64,000 bases of DNA from NCBI GenBank assembly GCA_021234155.1, contig JAJEKV010000135.1, positions 62,001-126,000 of the forward strand. The letters are read 5' to 3'. This stretch comes from Isoetes taiwanensis (Eukaryota > Streptophyta > Lycopodiopsida > Isoetales > Isoetaceae). Every line of letters begins with the position of its first letter. The stretch's first letter is position 1. This document shows, piece by piece, positions 1 to 11,735 of this stretch. Position numbers and translations under genes: made by a program. The notes beneath the pieces were generated by a model that saw only the letters and a program-made list of their open reading frames with translations, ran no database searches and had not been told where the DNA came from.

Positions 1-1805
1 CGTTTATTCACCATGGACTTGAAGAACAGGTTTTCCAGCTCTTCCATCATCTCCAAACAGAAGGCACAAAGTTGGATAACTTCACTTTTGTAACTCTTCT
101 GGATGCTTGTGCCAACGCTTCACTCTTGGCACAGGGAAAGCTGCTTCATAGCTCTATTGCTGGTAACGGTCTGGAATCTGACATTGTTGTTGGCAATGCA
201 CTTGTGAACATGTATAGCAAGTGCGGGAATCTGCAGGATGCACAGCTAATGTTTGATAAGATGCATATACGTAATGTGATGAGTTGGATAGGTATTATAG
301 CAGCTTGTACACGGCATGGACATGCTAAAGACGCTATCACCCTCTTTAGGGAAATGCAGGTAGATGGTGTGCAACTAGATAACATGACTTTTCTTAGTAT
401 TCTTGGTGCATGTGATAGCCCACTTCCTCTAGCTGATGGTAGAATGGTACATGCACGAAGTGTTGTTAATGGTTTTCAGTCAGATGTTGCTGTGGGAAAC
501 GCACTTCTAAACATGTACAATAAGTGTGGAAGCTTAGAGGATGCTAGGGACGTATTTCAAAACATGGAAGCAAGGAACTTAGTCTCATGGAATACTATTA
601 TTGCAGCATATCTGCAATTTGGGCATGCACTAGGGGCTCTTGATTTGTTCTATGAAATGCAACTTAAAGGTCCAGGATTAGATGATGTTACTTTTCTCCA
701 CATTCTTGGTGCTTGTGCGAGCCTCTCAGCTCTTGAGGAAGGTAGATTGGTCCATGCCAGCCTGGTTGATAATGGATATAAGCCAGATGAGGTTATTGGC
801 AATGCCCTTGTAAACATGTATGCAAAGTGTGGGAGCCTGGAAGATGCACGCGCAGCATTCGAGAATACTCAGCACCACGACGTGATTTCATGGACTGCTA
901 TGATTGCAGCATATGCCCAGCATGGGCACAATGACTATGCTCTCGAGCTCTTCCATCAAATGGAGTATGAAGGAGTGAAACCAGACCGAGTGGCATTAGT
1001 AAGTGTTCTTTATTCATGTAGCCATATAGGTCAAGTGGATGAAGGCTACTGGTATTTTGTTTCTATGAGTAGAGTTTATGACATTATACCATCCATGGAA
1101 CACCATGGATGTATGATGAATCTTCTTAGTGGAGTTGGCCAACTGGGTGAAGCAGAGGACCTACTCAACTGCATGCCTTATTCACCTGATTCAACAACAT
1201 GCACAGCATTGCTTGGAGCATGCACTACATATGGGGATGTGGAACGGGCAAAGGTGGTGGCTGATTACATTTTAAAATTAGATCCAAATAACTCTGCACC
1301 ATACATATTATTGTCAAATATATATTCTGCTGCTGGCCGCTGGGATGATGCAGCAAAAATACGGAAAGCAATGGAGGATGCAGGGGTAAGAAAACCGCCT
1401 GGACGGAGCTCAATTGAAATAAAGAATAAAACACATGTGTTCATTGCAGGGGACAAATCCCACCCTCAGACAAAGCAGATACACTCTGAATTGCAGAAAT
1501 TGGTTTCTTTAATGAAGGAGGCTGGATATGTACCTGACACAAAGGTAGTCTTGCATGATATAGAGGAAGATGAAAAGGAACATCTTCTGTTATATCACAG
1601 CGAAAAGCTTGCCATTGCATATGGGCTTATTTCAACACCCCCAGCCACTACTATCCGTGTTATAAAAAACCTCCGGGCATGTCCTGATTGCCACACTGCT
1701 GCTAAATACATATCTATGATCACAGAGCGGGAAATAATCGTGAGAGATACAAATCGTTTTCACCATTTCAGAAATGGGAAGTGTTCATGTGGAGATCATT
1801 GGTGA
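1..1805 (+). CDS. PPR protein of the PLS-E-DYW class, 5' end outside the window
   Basis: The reading frame is open from base 3 to the TGA at 1803-1805, with no in-window start that must be used, so the gene begins upstream. About 600 codons are visible. They hold repeated PPR motifs of the P-L-S type, with recurring phrases such as GNALVNMYAKCGSLEDA and VSWNTIIAAY, at roughly 100-residue spacing. An E/E+ region (IEIKNKTHVF near base 1412) follows, then a DYW deaminase domain. The domain keeps its zinc and catalytic signature: HSEKLA near base 1596, CPDCH near base 1680, and a terminal CSCGDHW. The usual last residues are DYW; here they are DHW, a tolerated variant. Family knowledge: these proteins bind organellar RNA one base per repeat and the DYW domain deaminates C to U. 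No intron is seen, as is usual for the family. The editing target cannot be read from the sequence. Confidence 0.95.
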   Translation, partial: FIHHGLEEQVFQLFHHLQTEGTKLDNFTFVTLLDACANASLLAQGKLLHSSIAGNGLESDIVVGNALVNMYSKCGNLQDAQLMFDKMHIRNVMSWIGIIAACTRHGHAKDAITLFREMQVDGVQLDNMTFLSILGACDSPLPLADGRMVHARSVVNGFQSDVAVGNALLNMYNKCGSLEDARDVFQNMEARNLVSWNTIIAAYLQFGHALGALDLFYEMQLKGPGLDDVTFLHILGACASLSALEEGRLVHASLVDNGYKPDEVIGNALVNMYAKCGSLEDARAAFENTQHHDVISWTAMIAAYAQHGHNDYALELFHQMEYEGVKPDRVALVSVLYSCSHIGQVDEGYWYFVSMSRVYDIIPSMEHHGCMMNLLSGVGQLGEAEDLLNCMPYSPDSTTCTALLGACTTYGDVERAKVVADYILKLDPNNSAPYILLSNIYSAAGRWDDAAKIRKAMEDAGVRKPPGRSSIEIKNKTHVFIAGDKSHPQTKQIHSELQKLVSLMKEAGYVPDTKVVLHDIEEDEKEHLLLYHSEKLAIAYGLISTPPATTIRVIKNLRACPDCHTAAKYISMITEREIIVRDTNRFHHFRNGKCSCGDHW

Positions 1806-2500
1806 ATTCAGTTAATGAGGACAAGGAAAAAGGTCTCGTGTCAAGATACATGCACTTTGTGGCAGGATCATGGCAGGATCTTTGGATTTGATACTCATGC
1901 TCAGAGGCGATTTGCCAGCAGCAGATTTGACTCATAATGCAGCACTTGTTACAACTAGTTGAATCCTGCCTCTGGAGCTCTCTATTACTTACTTGGATCT
2001 GGGCACACTATTATCTTCAACCTATTAGTTGTTGTCTTCAGGTCAAGTACATCTCAACAATGCCTCTACTTAATGAAAGTCCATTGTGGTGCCCAAGAAG
2101 TTTTATTTTTCCCAATTGACATTTTTTTTTTTTTGACACTGAAGGCTATTGTTTTTAATTGACATTTATTATTCAAAAAACACACTTGTGTGGCTTTCAA
2201 AGTTGGCTGATGCCAAAAGATTGTCCATAGGGTACCATAACTGGGAAAGATGAAACGCAAATCTACGATATCTTATAGTCATAACTTGTCGGTCCATTGT
2301 CCTTAATTAAAGCATGTATCTGTTATAGATGGTTCAAGTTGGCTCCAAGGTCTATAGCTCATTTTGTACAAGACCGGGAGATCTTTGTCAGTCATCTTCA
2401 AGGCATGAATTTAGAACGAGAACTAATAATATATGGACCATTGTTTGCAATAATCAGACATTATAAGTAGATTACAGCTTCTATATGGTTGGCACTATAA
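1806..2500. other. Intergenic, 3' flanks of two convergent genes
   Basis: This stretch holds the presumed 3' UTRs of the PPR gene (from the left) and the prolyl hydroxylase gene (from the right). It is AT-rich with a T-run at about 2126-2137. Short ORFs are present in several frames, but none has recognisable features. Confidence 0.6.
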
Positions 2501-4963
2501 CTAGCAGACCTTACAACTTTTCCTGCATGCACCAGGCCATTCAGGAGATCCAACCATGTAGGTTGGGTTCTTTTTGCACTCACCATAGGATTCACCGCAT
2601 TTCTCATTCTCATCTTGACAACCAGTTACTTTGGGCTTTCCAAAAGGTTGAACATGTATCCACTTTGTTGCAGACCATTTCTCTCCCTCAATAACAGGAC
2701 AACCAGAATGAAGACTAGATTCATCTGGACTCGCAGTTGGATGCAAGCTGAAAAACAACAAAGCATCCCCCTTTTTTGGTTTAACTGTCAAAGAACCAAT
2801 ATTAGAACAATTTATATTTTGAACTAAATTAAAACACAGGTTGGCATCAACTGCTCACCTGCTACACCTGCCTTGCCACATTCAGACCAGGAATCATCTT
2901 TGACCGGTTTTTCCTGGATATATAAACATAAAGGATATCAACATTGGCTTGAAATGCATCGTATGTAAGCAATTGACAATCACCTCTGAATTAGGGAACA
3001 CAGTTTCACCTCCCATTTTAGCAGATGAAAGGTACATCAACACAGTTGCAACGCGATGATCACCAAGAGCTTGGTTTGTTTTATCATGAAAGTAATCGAA
3101 ATGAGGCTCATATTTTTCACCATGCTCATATCGAAGTACTTGGATTGCTTCTCCATTCTCTTTCAAGTGTCAGAAAAAATATGGAAAAGAGTTATTAAAG
3201 ATCCTAACAACTAAAACTGAAGAGACGACACTCAAAACACAAATACCTTTTAGGCAAAAATGTCCACGCTGCAATCTTGTCCTCGATCCTTGAAACTATT
3301 TCATCCTGAGCCCCCAATAAACAACAATAAAACATTCTGGAATTTGAAATTGGCATGTACAATCCTAACAAGATTGAGCTTATGAAGCCAATTTCTAAGT
3401 GTTCTTCTGCAAAATCTCATATACATCTCCAAAGCAAAATGTGTGAGAACTACGGTTTACACTATATTGAACAAAGAAAAAGAGTTGAATGAATCATAAT
3501 ACTTAGAGAAGCTGTACTTCTGCCTGTTGCCTTCACTCTTGTAAATCTGGTAGAGCAAGATGCCACGCATGTTTATAGAGTGACAGAACAGAAAAGAACC
3601 AGTTATGGTTGGGGGCAGGATCTTCCAATGCATTAACTGACCCTTGTAGGAGCATAATGTCAGAGGTATAATGAATGGACACTGGTAGAGGCTTTAAAGT
3701 TTCAGAGTTTTTATAGGCTGTAATCTTCTAAATGTCAGTTTCTGTTTCACCCTCCAACTTGTTAAAAGTCTTTATTGTTGCTCTGTTAAGAGGATGGTTT
3801 CCTCTTCTTGCTTTGACAGGTCGCTTGTATTTTCTCCTTCTCAACCAGCAAAACTGGAGTTATGCGTTTGTGTCTGCGTTTGTGTCTTGAAACCGTTGAG
3901 TTCGTGACTTCCCTCTCTTGAGGACATTCCTCCTTTGGAATATTGCTGATGACAGAAGTTCATTGTTCCACAATGTGGTTCGTTCTTTGAAGAGGCAACA
4001 AAGTGTCTCTCAGAAAGTGATTAGACCAGGCAAGTAAATAGACTGCTTCTCAGATACCACCAAATGTGTCTTGGCATCAACCAGCCACGATCTCCAGTAA
4101 CTAGGGATGAAGATGGGAGGTGTCATGATGTTGGGAGTTTTCTAAGGTGTGAGTCCACTTGTATTTTGCAGAATAATTACTTTGAAATGCACAACCTAAA
4201 ATATAGTAAAGTAGTTTGATTTATTATCATGCCAGCAGCAAAGAACTTATGCAATAAATACCTGGCCCTTTGATAAAAACATGCCTGAACTTGTGCGGAT
4301 ATTGCTTAGAACACTCTTGCCAGATTCATTGTCAGCTACCATTGATTTCTGCAACTTGTCCTTGGCCTAGTAAGGAAGCCCATGCTCAGATTAAAATTAT
4401 GCATTACAACATGGAGCTAACCCCCAGCCTACTGCATGCAATTTAACTCAAAATATAGAGAAACCTTACTTAAAACCAGTAGATCAGGTGAAATAACTTA
4501 CCAATTGGACAAGATGATCACATTCCTCGTCAGTTAAAAAACCTGGATATAAAAATGCTCTGCACAAAATTATGCAATTTAACAGATTACACGCTTGTAA
4601 ATAGATTCGTAAATTCCAGCATGCGAAGAACATTTCCCACAGCATACCTAGGCTTCCATGACAATTGAATAACTTTGGATGGGTCCACCGTGACTCTGTC
4701 TGGTTTATGCAAAACAGACCTAATACCAGCTTCTTCGTTAGACTTAACAGAATGCCTGCAAGTTCAAGAACTAATCAAGATCTCTGGCAGATCAACAATT
4801 GAGCTTTAAGAACTAAAGATTTGTAGACATGCAAAAAAAATAAAAAATAAAAAATAAATGCTTACGTTTCACCCATCCAACCGGGGAGATCATCTGCAGA
4901 CGAAGCGTAAAGTGTAGCAGGAAGCAGGATCAGGAAGAAGAGAAGTCCGGCATGGGGCGCCAT
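2501..4963 (-). CDS. Prolyl 4-hydroxylase with C-terminal ShKT domain (8 exons)
   Basis: An Fe(II)/2-oxoglutarate dioxygenase that hydroxylates proline in secreted proteins such as extensins, acting in the ER/Golgi. Exons read on the minus strand: 4963-4866, 4755-4648, 4559-4502, 4366-4262, 3305-3247, 3159-2984, 2913-2859, 2784-2501. All junctions are GT-AG. The start at 4963 gives a hydrophobic N-terminal signal/anchor (GLLFFLILLPATLYA). Later exons give GFLTDEECDHL and MVADNESGKS. The iron ligands H and D lie in PHFDYFHD, and the distal H and 2-OG-binding K lie in SATKWIH. A Cys-rich tail ends CRKSCKVC, the ShKT type. The predicted length of about 310 residues is normal for the family. One oddity: exon 5 ends with two spare bases (CCT AAA AG|GT) but exon 6 (AG|AGAATGG) needs one, so the frame slips by one base at 3247/3159. 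All other phases agree. This could be a real frameshift, an error, or an undetected splice variant. Confidence 0.88.
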
Positions 4964-5216
4964 GGTTTGCCGGAGAAAGAGAACGATTGATGCAATTTTC
5001 CACCAGCTAGGACGACCTTTCCAACAGCAGCTTTGTGCCCACTTTTTACGGTGCTTATTTAAAACGAACCCACTATAAAATGGTTGGCCATGTTTTAATA
5101 AATAGCTTAAGCTCATCGCCTACAATCATCTACAATTCATGAAGTGATACAATATATACATGGCATGCTAAGGGTAAAGACCATGCCTGGGAAGCAATGG
5201 CACTGTTACATGGACC
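4964..5216 (-). promoter_or_regulatory. Presumed promoter and 5' UTR of the prolyl hydroxylase gene
   Basis: This lies directly upstream of the chosen ATG. On the minus strand an AT-rich TTTTAAATAA lies near 5055-5064, about 95 bases before the ATG, and is a weak TATA candidate. The reading frame stays open upstream of the ATG, but MAPHAG is preferred as start because it places the hydrophobic signal at the very N terminus. Confidence 0.3.
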
Positions 5217-5518
5217 TTGAGAGGTTAGGTCTCACTAAGGATCCACCCTTTTAGGCCTGATGGCTCTAGCCCTACGACATTACTGTAATAAATTTGTATC
5301 GAGCATTGGTTCGATTCCCCGCCATGGCAATCTCCCCGTATTCGAGGCGCATCGGGAAGGTTAGTCAAAGTTTCCCGTGGATAAGATTTCTCTCCCCAGG
5401 TCAGGCCCCACATCCATCGAAAGGGAGGATTGTTACAGGGTATGGGAATAAACACTTGAGAGGTTAGGGCTCACCAAGAATCCACCCTTGTGGGTCTGAT
5501 GGCTAGGCCTATGGGGTT
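5217..5518 (+). repeat. Two direct copies of a SINE-like ~60-bp segment
   Basis: The segment starting GAGGTTAG at about 5219 (CTCACTAAGGATCCACCC, then CTGATGGCTCTAG) recurs at about 5458 as CTCACCAAGAATCCACCC, then CTGATGGCTAGG. Between them, GGTTCGATTCC at about 5309 matches the RNA polymerase III B-box consensus. That suggests a tRNA-derived SINE, but no convincing A-box is placed, so the class is uncertain. Confidence 0.35.
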
Positions 5519-5814
5519 AGTATAGCAGGCACCTGCTAATTATGTACAAAAAGGATACAGATGCGCAATATACAAGTGATTTATTCTGAAAATAAAATAC
5601 GTGAATGAGCTCCATCAGTTATAAAGCGAATAGAGTCGTGAACAAAGGAGATCACCATGAACTACGTCTGCAAGACCTAAACAGAAACAAAAAACCCTAA
5701 ACAATAGACAAAACCTAGACAACATCAACACGAGTAATGTAGTGGTAGTCTCATCGTTACCCCCACGTCTGATGCTGATTCTATAATGCCCAGTGCAGTG
5801 CGATGACAAAGGAA

Positions 5815-6105
5815 CGGATCTCGAGCTAGAGCCTTTGTAAAACTATCAGCCAACGTATGTTTGGTAAAAGGTAATGAAGGGAAATGAGACCTTCATCAAT
5901 TCTCTGACAAAATAAAAATGCACAGGAATATCATTAGTACGAGGTTGATTTGTGGATTATGAGCCATATTGATATCACTAGTGTTGTCGGTCCAAAGAAT
6001 GCTAGGATGTTCTATGGCATTAGTGATGAATATGAAGAACGCAGTCATAAGCAACTAAATCTTTGGTTCCACGTGAAAGAACAAAATATTTAGCTTCAAC
6101 GGATG
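5815..6105 (-). pseudogene. Ty1/copia RNase H fragment, decayed
   Basis: On the minus strand, translation across frames gives pieces typical of the copia RNase H domain: SSVEAKYFVLSRGTKDL, then DNTSDINMAHNP, then HFYFVRELMK and finally LADSFTKAL with a stop. The order matches the family (active-site E, then DN, then the C-terminal FTKAL end). Stops and frameshifts separate the pieces, so it is not functional. No LTRs are recognised next to it. Confidence 0.65.
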
Positions 6106-6173
6106 AGTACACAAAATGAAGATGACGTGACCAGCCAAGTTTTGGCTATTAAAACCACACTTACTCTCCTAAT

Positions 6174-6600
6174 TTGTTACAAGAGTTAGGAAGAAGAAGA
6201 AAATCAGAAATTTCAGTCCAACAAATTCTATTGAATGATAGAAACAAGAGTATAACAAAGCCACCAGCCCGGCAGTCCAAGAATCCATGGCCATTTCTTT
6301 GTAATGAGAGTATTAATGGATATTTAGTCAAAGGAACCAATATAGATACAGGTAACGGAGTGAATGTAATGCCTTACCATATAATGCTTCAAATTGGATT
6401 CAAAATGATGGAACCGACAACTATGATGCTCAAAGCATTCAATCAAATGAAGGTGCAGCCTATGGGAGTTATAAGAAATGTCCTGTGCAATGTTTATGAG
6501 GTGGAAGCAATTTTAGATTTCATAGTTTTGAAATATCGAGAGAGGGCATACTGAAACTTATACTTTGTTGTTGAACCGGACATGGCTAAATGTTGTGCAA
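6174..6600 (+). pseudogene. Retropepsin-like aspartic protease fragment of a retroelement
   Basis: A 126-codon ORF contains IDTGNGVNVMPYHIMLQIG, with the DTG triad of retroviral-type aspartic proteases followed by the hydrophobic strand seen in plant Ty3/gypsy Gag-Pol proteins. In another frame the sequence continues as RTWLNVVQPETSWRKREMN, typical of the end of the same domain, so a frameshift is present near 6560. It is oriented opposite to the copia fragment just upstream, so the two are separate remnants. Function is lost or doubtful. Confidence 0.5.
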
Positions 6601-8494
6601 CCTGAGACTTCATGGAGGAAGCGTGAAATGAACATCTTTCAAGGGGAATACAAGGTTACTATAGATTATCCTCCTAAATCAAAGAAATGATACCTTTCTT
6701 TGCAACCCTTCTTTGAGCAACCCACAATTAGAAATCAGCAAAGAGCATGCTATGGTGTCAGGGCAGGAAGGCCTTAGTTGTTTTCATGTCTTAGACGTGG
6801 GTGAAAGGAAGATAAGATTTTGTACAAGTAGTTAAAAAGTACCCAAATTCCAGAAATATGTCATTTACAGCAGGGAGTGGCAGACAAGTATCTCCAAAGA
6901 CTTGAAAGTATTGGCGAAAGTGAATTACAAGAGACTCTTGTAAATATGCGGGAAGAGTCCATACAAAAACCCATTGATGACACTTTATTTCAGCAAGGTA
7001 TTGATCATGATCTAATAGAGATGTTGATTTTGAGATCAAGCATGGATGGAACAAACAAAAATCAACCCACTATAGAAGGACAAATGTAACTTATCATTTT
7101 CAAAACCCCCACTTCCACCTCCCAATCACCAACCTCGATCCTTAGCTCCCGGCCCCTAATTTACAAGCTTTTGACATTTTGTACCTACGGTTTTTGATCC
7201 AGTCGGTTGATGAACATGTTTTATAACGCTCAGGAACATTCACTACTTGTTTCACCTATACAATCGCATACACAGGGACCATTTTCTGGATATTTCATGG
7301 TGTTGCATCTATGCTACTCTAAGAACTTTGTATTGGATTATACTGGCAGAGGAACCTATCACACTAAATGACTCGTCTTCTGAAATTTGAATTTTCAATC
7401 TATTTTGAGGATTCAAAGATTTATTGTTGAAAAATTATGTCAACATGTTATTGATAACTCCAAAGGTGCTATCTTAGCACACTAGAACTATTTGTATTTA
7501 TATTTGTATCTGCATGTTTTATTTTGAGTTGCCTATTTCTTAATGGCATACTCTACCTATTATGCCCTTTACTATTATTAATAGAAAAAATCTCGTTCAC
7601 TTAAAAAAAAGGGGGATAATAAGGCTCTAATTTCAAATGTTTCCATTATTGAGGCCATTTATGCAGATCAATTTAAGGAGAAAGTAAATTGGTGCATGTT
7701 GCGAATCTTGCAACATGGAGCTAAAAAGGATCCAATGCTTATAGCTAATGGGTAAATTTAAGCTTTGGCCTCAGTGCGAATCATCATGGCAGTATAGAAT
7801 TGAAGGAGAAGGAAGATGTGATGTTGTCTTTGATTGTCCAAGGAGCTAAGACTCATATGGACAAGGAACAATTGTTGAATGGGATCATGTATGATGAGTA
7901 GCAAGAACACTTAGTTCAAGGACTGAATTGTGAAGAGGGAAAATATCAAGAATTCGCTTATGACATTAGCTTATTGCATATTAACACTTCTTGATGCTAA
8001 CTGGTTGTGTCATGATTACAAAATTGGCTAGCTATGCTTGTTTGAAGAAGCATAGTCTTTGCGGGACATTTGACATGGCAGTGATAATGATATATTCAAA
8101 TCGCAAATGGTGGGCTTGTTTTGCATTTGATAGTGGAAAGTTTGGCTTCAAAAGTATGGTAACAGAGTTTGTAGTAGTTGGCCATCATTGATGCAACAAA
8201 AGATATTGAACAAGTAAAATTAAGATAGTGAAGATGCTAGGTCACTGCACGACATGGTGAATAGTGAAATGCTTCTACGGGAGTGTATGAATGGCTATGG
8301 TGATCAAATGCAATTAGTTCTAAATTTACTCTAAGTTCTTTTTATCTTGTTGCTGCAAATGCATGATTGCTACAAGGATTGCTAATGCTGAAGGCATTTC
8401 AAGGAGTCCCTCTGAACGAGGAACCATTTGTGTGTGGGATAATGTCATGCAAATAAACCATGGTGAAAATCGCCCAATCCAAACTAGGCAAAAA
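6600..8494. other. Retroelement debris without a recognisable intact gene
   Basis: The + strand still gives coding-like pieces in changing frames, for example ADKYLQRLESIGESELQETL near 6880-6940 and GANKDP-like text near 7700, probably downstream parts of the same decayed element. An A-run followed by GGGGGATAATAAGG at about 7604-7623 resembles a polypurine tract, but no LTR could be paired with it. Nothing else is recognised. Confidence 0.35.
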
Positions 8495-8505
8495 GATGTG
8501 ATTTT
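8495..8505. repeat. Target-site duplication, left copy
   Basis: GATGTGATTTT here is repeated exactly at 14153-14163. The two copies bracket the LINE. On the element's strand the duplication begins AAAA, as expected from L1-type endonuclease cleavage at TTTT/A sites. Confidence 0.75.
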
Positions 8506-8902
8506 ATTTTATTTTATTTTTTTGAAGGATCTACAAACTCTTATTCAATATTCCGAAGAAGTACACACATAGATGCAGAGATTTGAATAAAATCTCAAAG
8601 AGACAAAGATAATCCATCGAAAAGCAGCCACTTGCCTATGCATAAGATAAGACACCCAAATATTCCTCAAAATCAAAAGCGCTTTTTTCTCAGAGCAAGC
8701 CGAGAACATAGGTATGCCTTCACCAATCTATCTTAGCGCCGTGAAGAAGTTGGTCGACACTAAACCGATAAGCCTTTGAAGATACATTCGCCATCTTTTC
8801 TAAATAGACCACAACAACCAGACCCTAAAGCTAAGTGGAAAGCCTGTTGCTGCAAGCTATTCCAAGTGGAAGGATAAATGACGAGAAGCACCTGCTGGCT
8901 AG

Positions 8903-9330
8903 TCAAGACCACATGGAAGAGAGATAGTAACCATGACCAAACTGGCTGAACTTGGTCACATAGAAAGAAGCAGTTCTCGATATTCTCAACTTGCCACTTA
9001 CACAGTGGGCAGAGTTATGAAATGCGGGGATAAAACTTATGAACCAGCACATTAACCCATAGACATCGTGGAAGGAGTTGCCACCATAAGGTAGAAACTT
9101 TGGGATGCAACAATTTATTCGGCACCTGGACCACATACGCTTCCGAGGAGGGAATCTTGGGCCGCCATCTCGACGGGGGGGACAATGTCAACATCAACCA
9201 GCTTTTTGATATAACGAATGCACAAGACGTTGTGCATTAACAATTTGGGGACCAGTCCAAATAGGCACATCAATTGATTGTGAAGGAGCGTCTGGTACCA
9301 GCCAGCTTTTGCCACAGAGCTCTGTCTCAT
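8903..9330 (-). pseudogene. LINE ORF2 C-terminal zinc-binding (zf-RVT) region
   Basis: Overlapping frames give WWQLLPRCLWVNVLVHKFY followed by a Cys/His-rich stretch (HNSAHCVSGK), the pattern of the zf-RVT domain found after plant LINE reverse transcriptases. It is broken into three frames (9330-9115, 9197-9015, 9136-8903), so indels are present. Confidence 0.65.
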
Positions 9331-9562
9331 CGAGATAGCATAAACTTAGTCTAAAAAGCATCCCAAGTCAACAAGTGTCCTGCCTCATACCAAGCACCAA
9401 CTGTGAGAATATCAGCACGCCTCCAATGCCGCTGAGTCAATGGATGCACAAGAGTGGCACAGAGGCATATGATTATCCAGAGGAATCCACCAACACAGAG
9501 AACTTGCTTGTGGACACACACCTGGATTAATCTTAAATAGCACACGAACTGTCTCCCAAGAA

Positions 9563-11735
9563 TCAAGCAGTCCCTTCAAGAAGGGGGAAGCATTCGATAT
9601 AGACGAAAGTTATAAACACCAAGGAAGAACCGCCTAAGTGCAGTTTCCCAAAAGGAATACACTGCCCAAGTGCTTGTGCAACCAATCTCATTCCAGGCGA
9701 ATGTACCATACCCACCAAGTAGCGACAAATGAACTTAGATATCATAATTTTACTCTGTAAATGAAAGTTAATCAAACCTAGACCTCCAACAAATTTTGGT
9801 TTTATACATGTGGACCAAGCGACCTTCACAACTACACCTGTCTCAGTACCTACCCAAATGAAGTTACGGACAATTGCGACAACCTCTTGAAACTTTGTTT
9901 GTGAGGCAAGCACAGCAGATGCCATATACACATGAGTGTGGTTGAGAACCTGCTTCGCAACTACTATCCGCCCAGCCATAGAAAGCTTAGCTGTATTCCT
10001 TAAAAAAAGATGCTTATGCAGGCCTTCCACTATAACATCCCATGCATCTGAAGTAGAGATATGTATACCTACAAGAATGCCCAAGAGTTTAGTGGCCTTC
10101 CCTTGAGGAAGCACTTTCCACGAATACTCGTAAACACAGGGAAGAACATCCACATCCAAAGTCCATAAAGCAGAGAACTTTAGCCACCCAACAAGAACCC
10201 CTGATGCCAGGGAGGAAGAGTCCAGCAAAAGCTTAGCATTCTGAAGATTATCATCCTCAGCCACTAGAAGGAGGAATGTATCATTGGCATACTGATTACA
10301 CACTTCTTGAGAACCATCCTTCATAGTTAATCCCCGAATTCAAGAGAATAGTCGGGGGGTGAAAGCCATCTTGAGTAGCCAAAGAGAATAGCCGCAATAA
10401 ATAATAAGGGACAATACCTCTAATAGCTTATCAATAGTGAACAATTCAAAATTTTTAGATTGATTTTAATGGCAAGGGGACATCCTTGTCGAACTCCTCT
10501 ACCAACGAGAAAACACGGTAAGCAAGGTTCTCCTCCTCTACCAACGAAAAACACAGCAAAAGCAAAGACACGAAAGAAAGATGGAGCTTCATTACAGCTC
10601 TAGTAAACAACTCTCCAAATCCCAATGCGAGAAGGCATTTTTGTAGGAAATTCCAATTTATGCTGTCATAGGCTTTAGCAAAATCCAATTTGAGATATAC
10701 AATGTGCTGACCCTTAAGACGCGCCCAATACATCCCCTCATAAGCGGCGGCCACATTATCAAGAATACAACGCTTAGGTAAAAATCCTGATTGCGTGAAG
10801 GAGATAGACTCTGCCAAGATATCCCTCACTTTCTCTGCTAAGGCCTTAGCAAAGATCTTGTACACTATAGATAACAAAGTTATAGGGCGCCAATCCGAGA
10901 TAGTTTTAGGCTAAGGGAAATGCAACCAGTGTTGATGATCTTACCCAAGCTCCTGAACCGACGAAACTCAGAGAAAGCATTGAAGACGTCATCACCAAGC
11001 CAATTCTAATAAGCTTGAAAAAACTCTGCATGAAAACCATCCAAGCCTGGGCACTTATTCTTCTTTAAAGAGTCTACAGCAGAATGCAAATCATCGACAA
11101 TAATAGTTGATTCCAACTGAACACGCTGCTGTGGGGAAATAATAGGATAGATCTTAGATAAAACTGCCTCCTGCATGTCCTCTTGGAAGGGCAGAGACTG
11201 ATCAGCAAAAAAAGCAGAGAAATGATAAAAAAGAAACTGCTTTAAGCGCGGCGAAGATCGAAAATTTGAGAGCCACCGGTAGAAGTAGCGAAGATATGGA
11301 GCTTGACACACGTCTTCTCCTTGCCACCCTAAAGAAGAAGTGAGAGCACCTATCTCCCAATTTAAACCAATCCAAACCGACCTTAACGCGAGCTTGAGTT
11401 ATCTGTATAGACTCAATGTTTCTTATTTCTGCCAATAACTCTTTCTTTCGAATACCTGATGAAGGGGCTTGTGAATGACACATTTGAAGCTCCATATACA
11501 AAGCTAGTAGCCCGGCCTCTAGGCACTGCGCCTTCCTACGTCCCCAATGCTTAGCAAAGGATTTAACTGCTGCCAAAGCGTCAACAACCCCAGACATACC
11601 TCGAAGACAAGAAAATGTAGAGGACCAGGCATGCCTGCAACCATCAGTAAACTCTGGGTCTGACAAATATCGAGTGTTAAGCTTGAAATAGGTTCTTGTA
11701 GCTCGTCTATGCCTTTGGCGGAATGTCAAAGCCAT
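9563..11735 (-). pseudogene. LINE ORF2 reverse transcriptase domain
   Basis: Four successive frames carry the RT. First comes a linker (11735-11202), then CPGLDGFHAEFF (11311-11006). Next come the fingers/palm blocks SIVYKIFAKALAEKVRDIL, QSGFLPKRCILDNV and LDFAKAYDSINW, motif A with its Asp (10877-10455). The last frame (10324-9563) has motif C as QYANDTFLLL, where the first catalytic Asp of YADD is replaced by Asn, and then the thumb text LSMAGRIVVAKQVL. Frame changes between blocks and the YAND substitution show it is dead. Confidence 0.85.

Noticed and set aside
146-385. Minus-strand ORF inside the PPR gene
   Set aside because: Shadow of the strongly supported plus-strand PPR-DYW frame.
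5309-5320. tRNA gene at the GGTTCGATTCC motif
   Set aside because: No acceptor stem or D-arm could be paired around it; only a B-box-like word is present.
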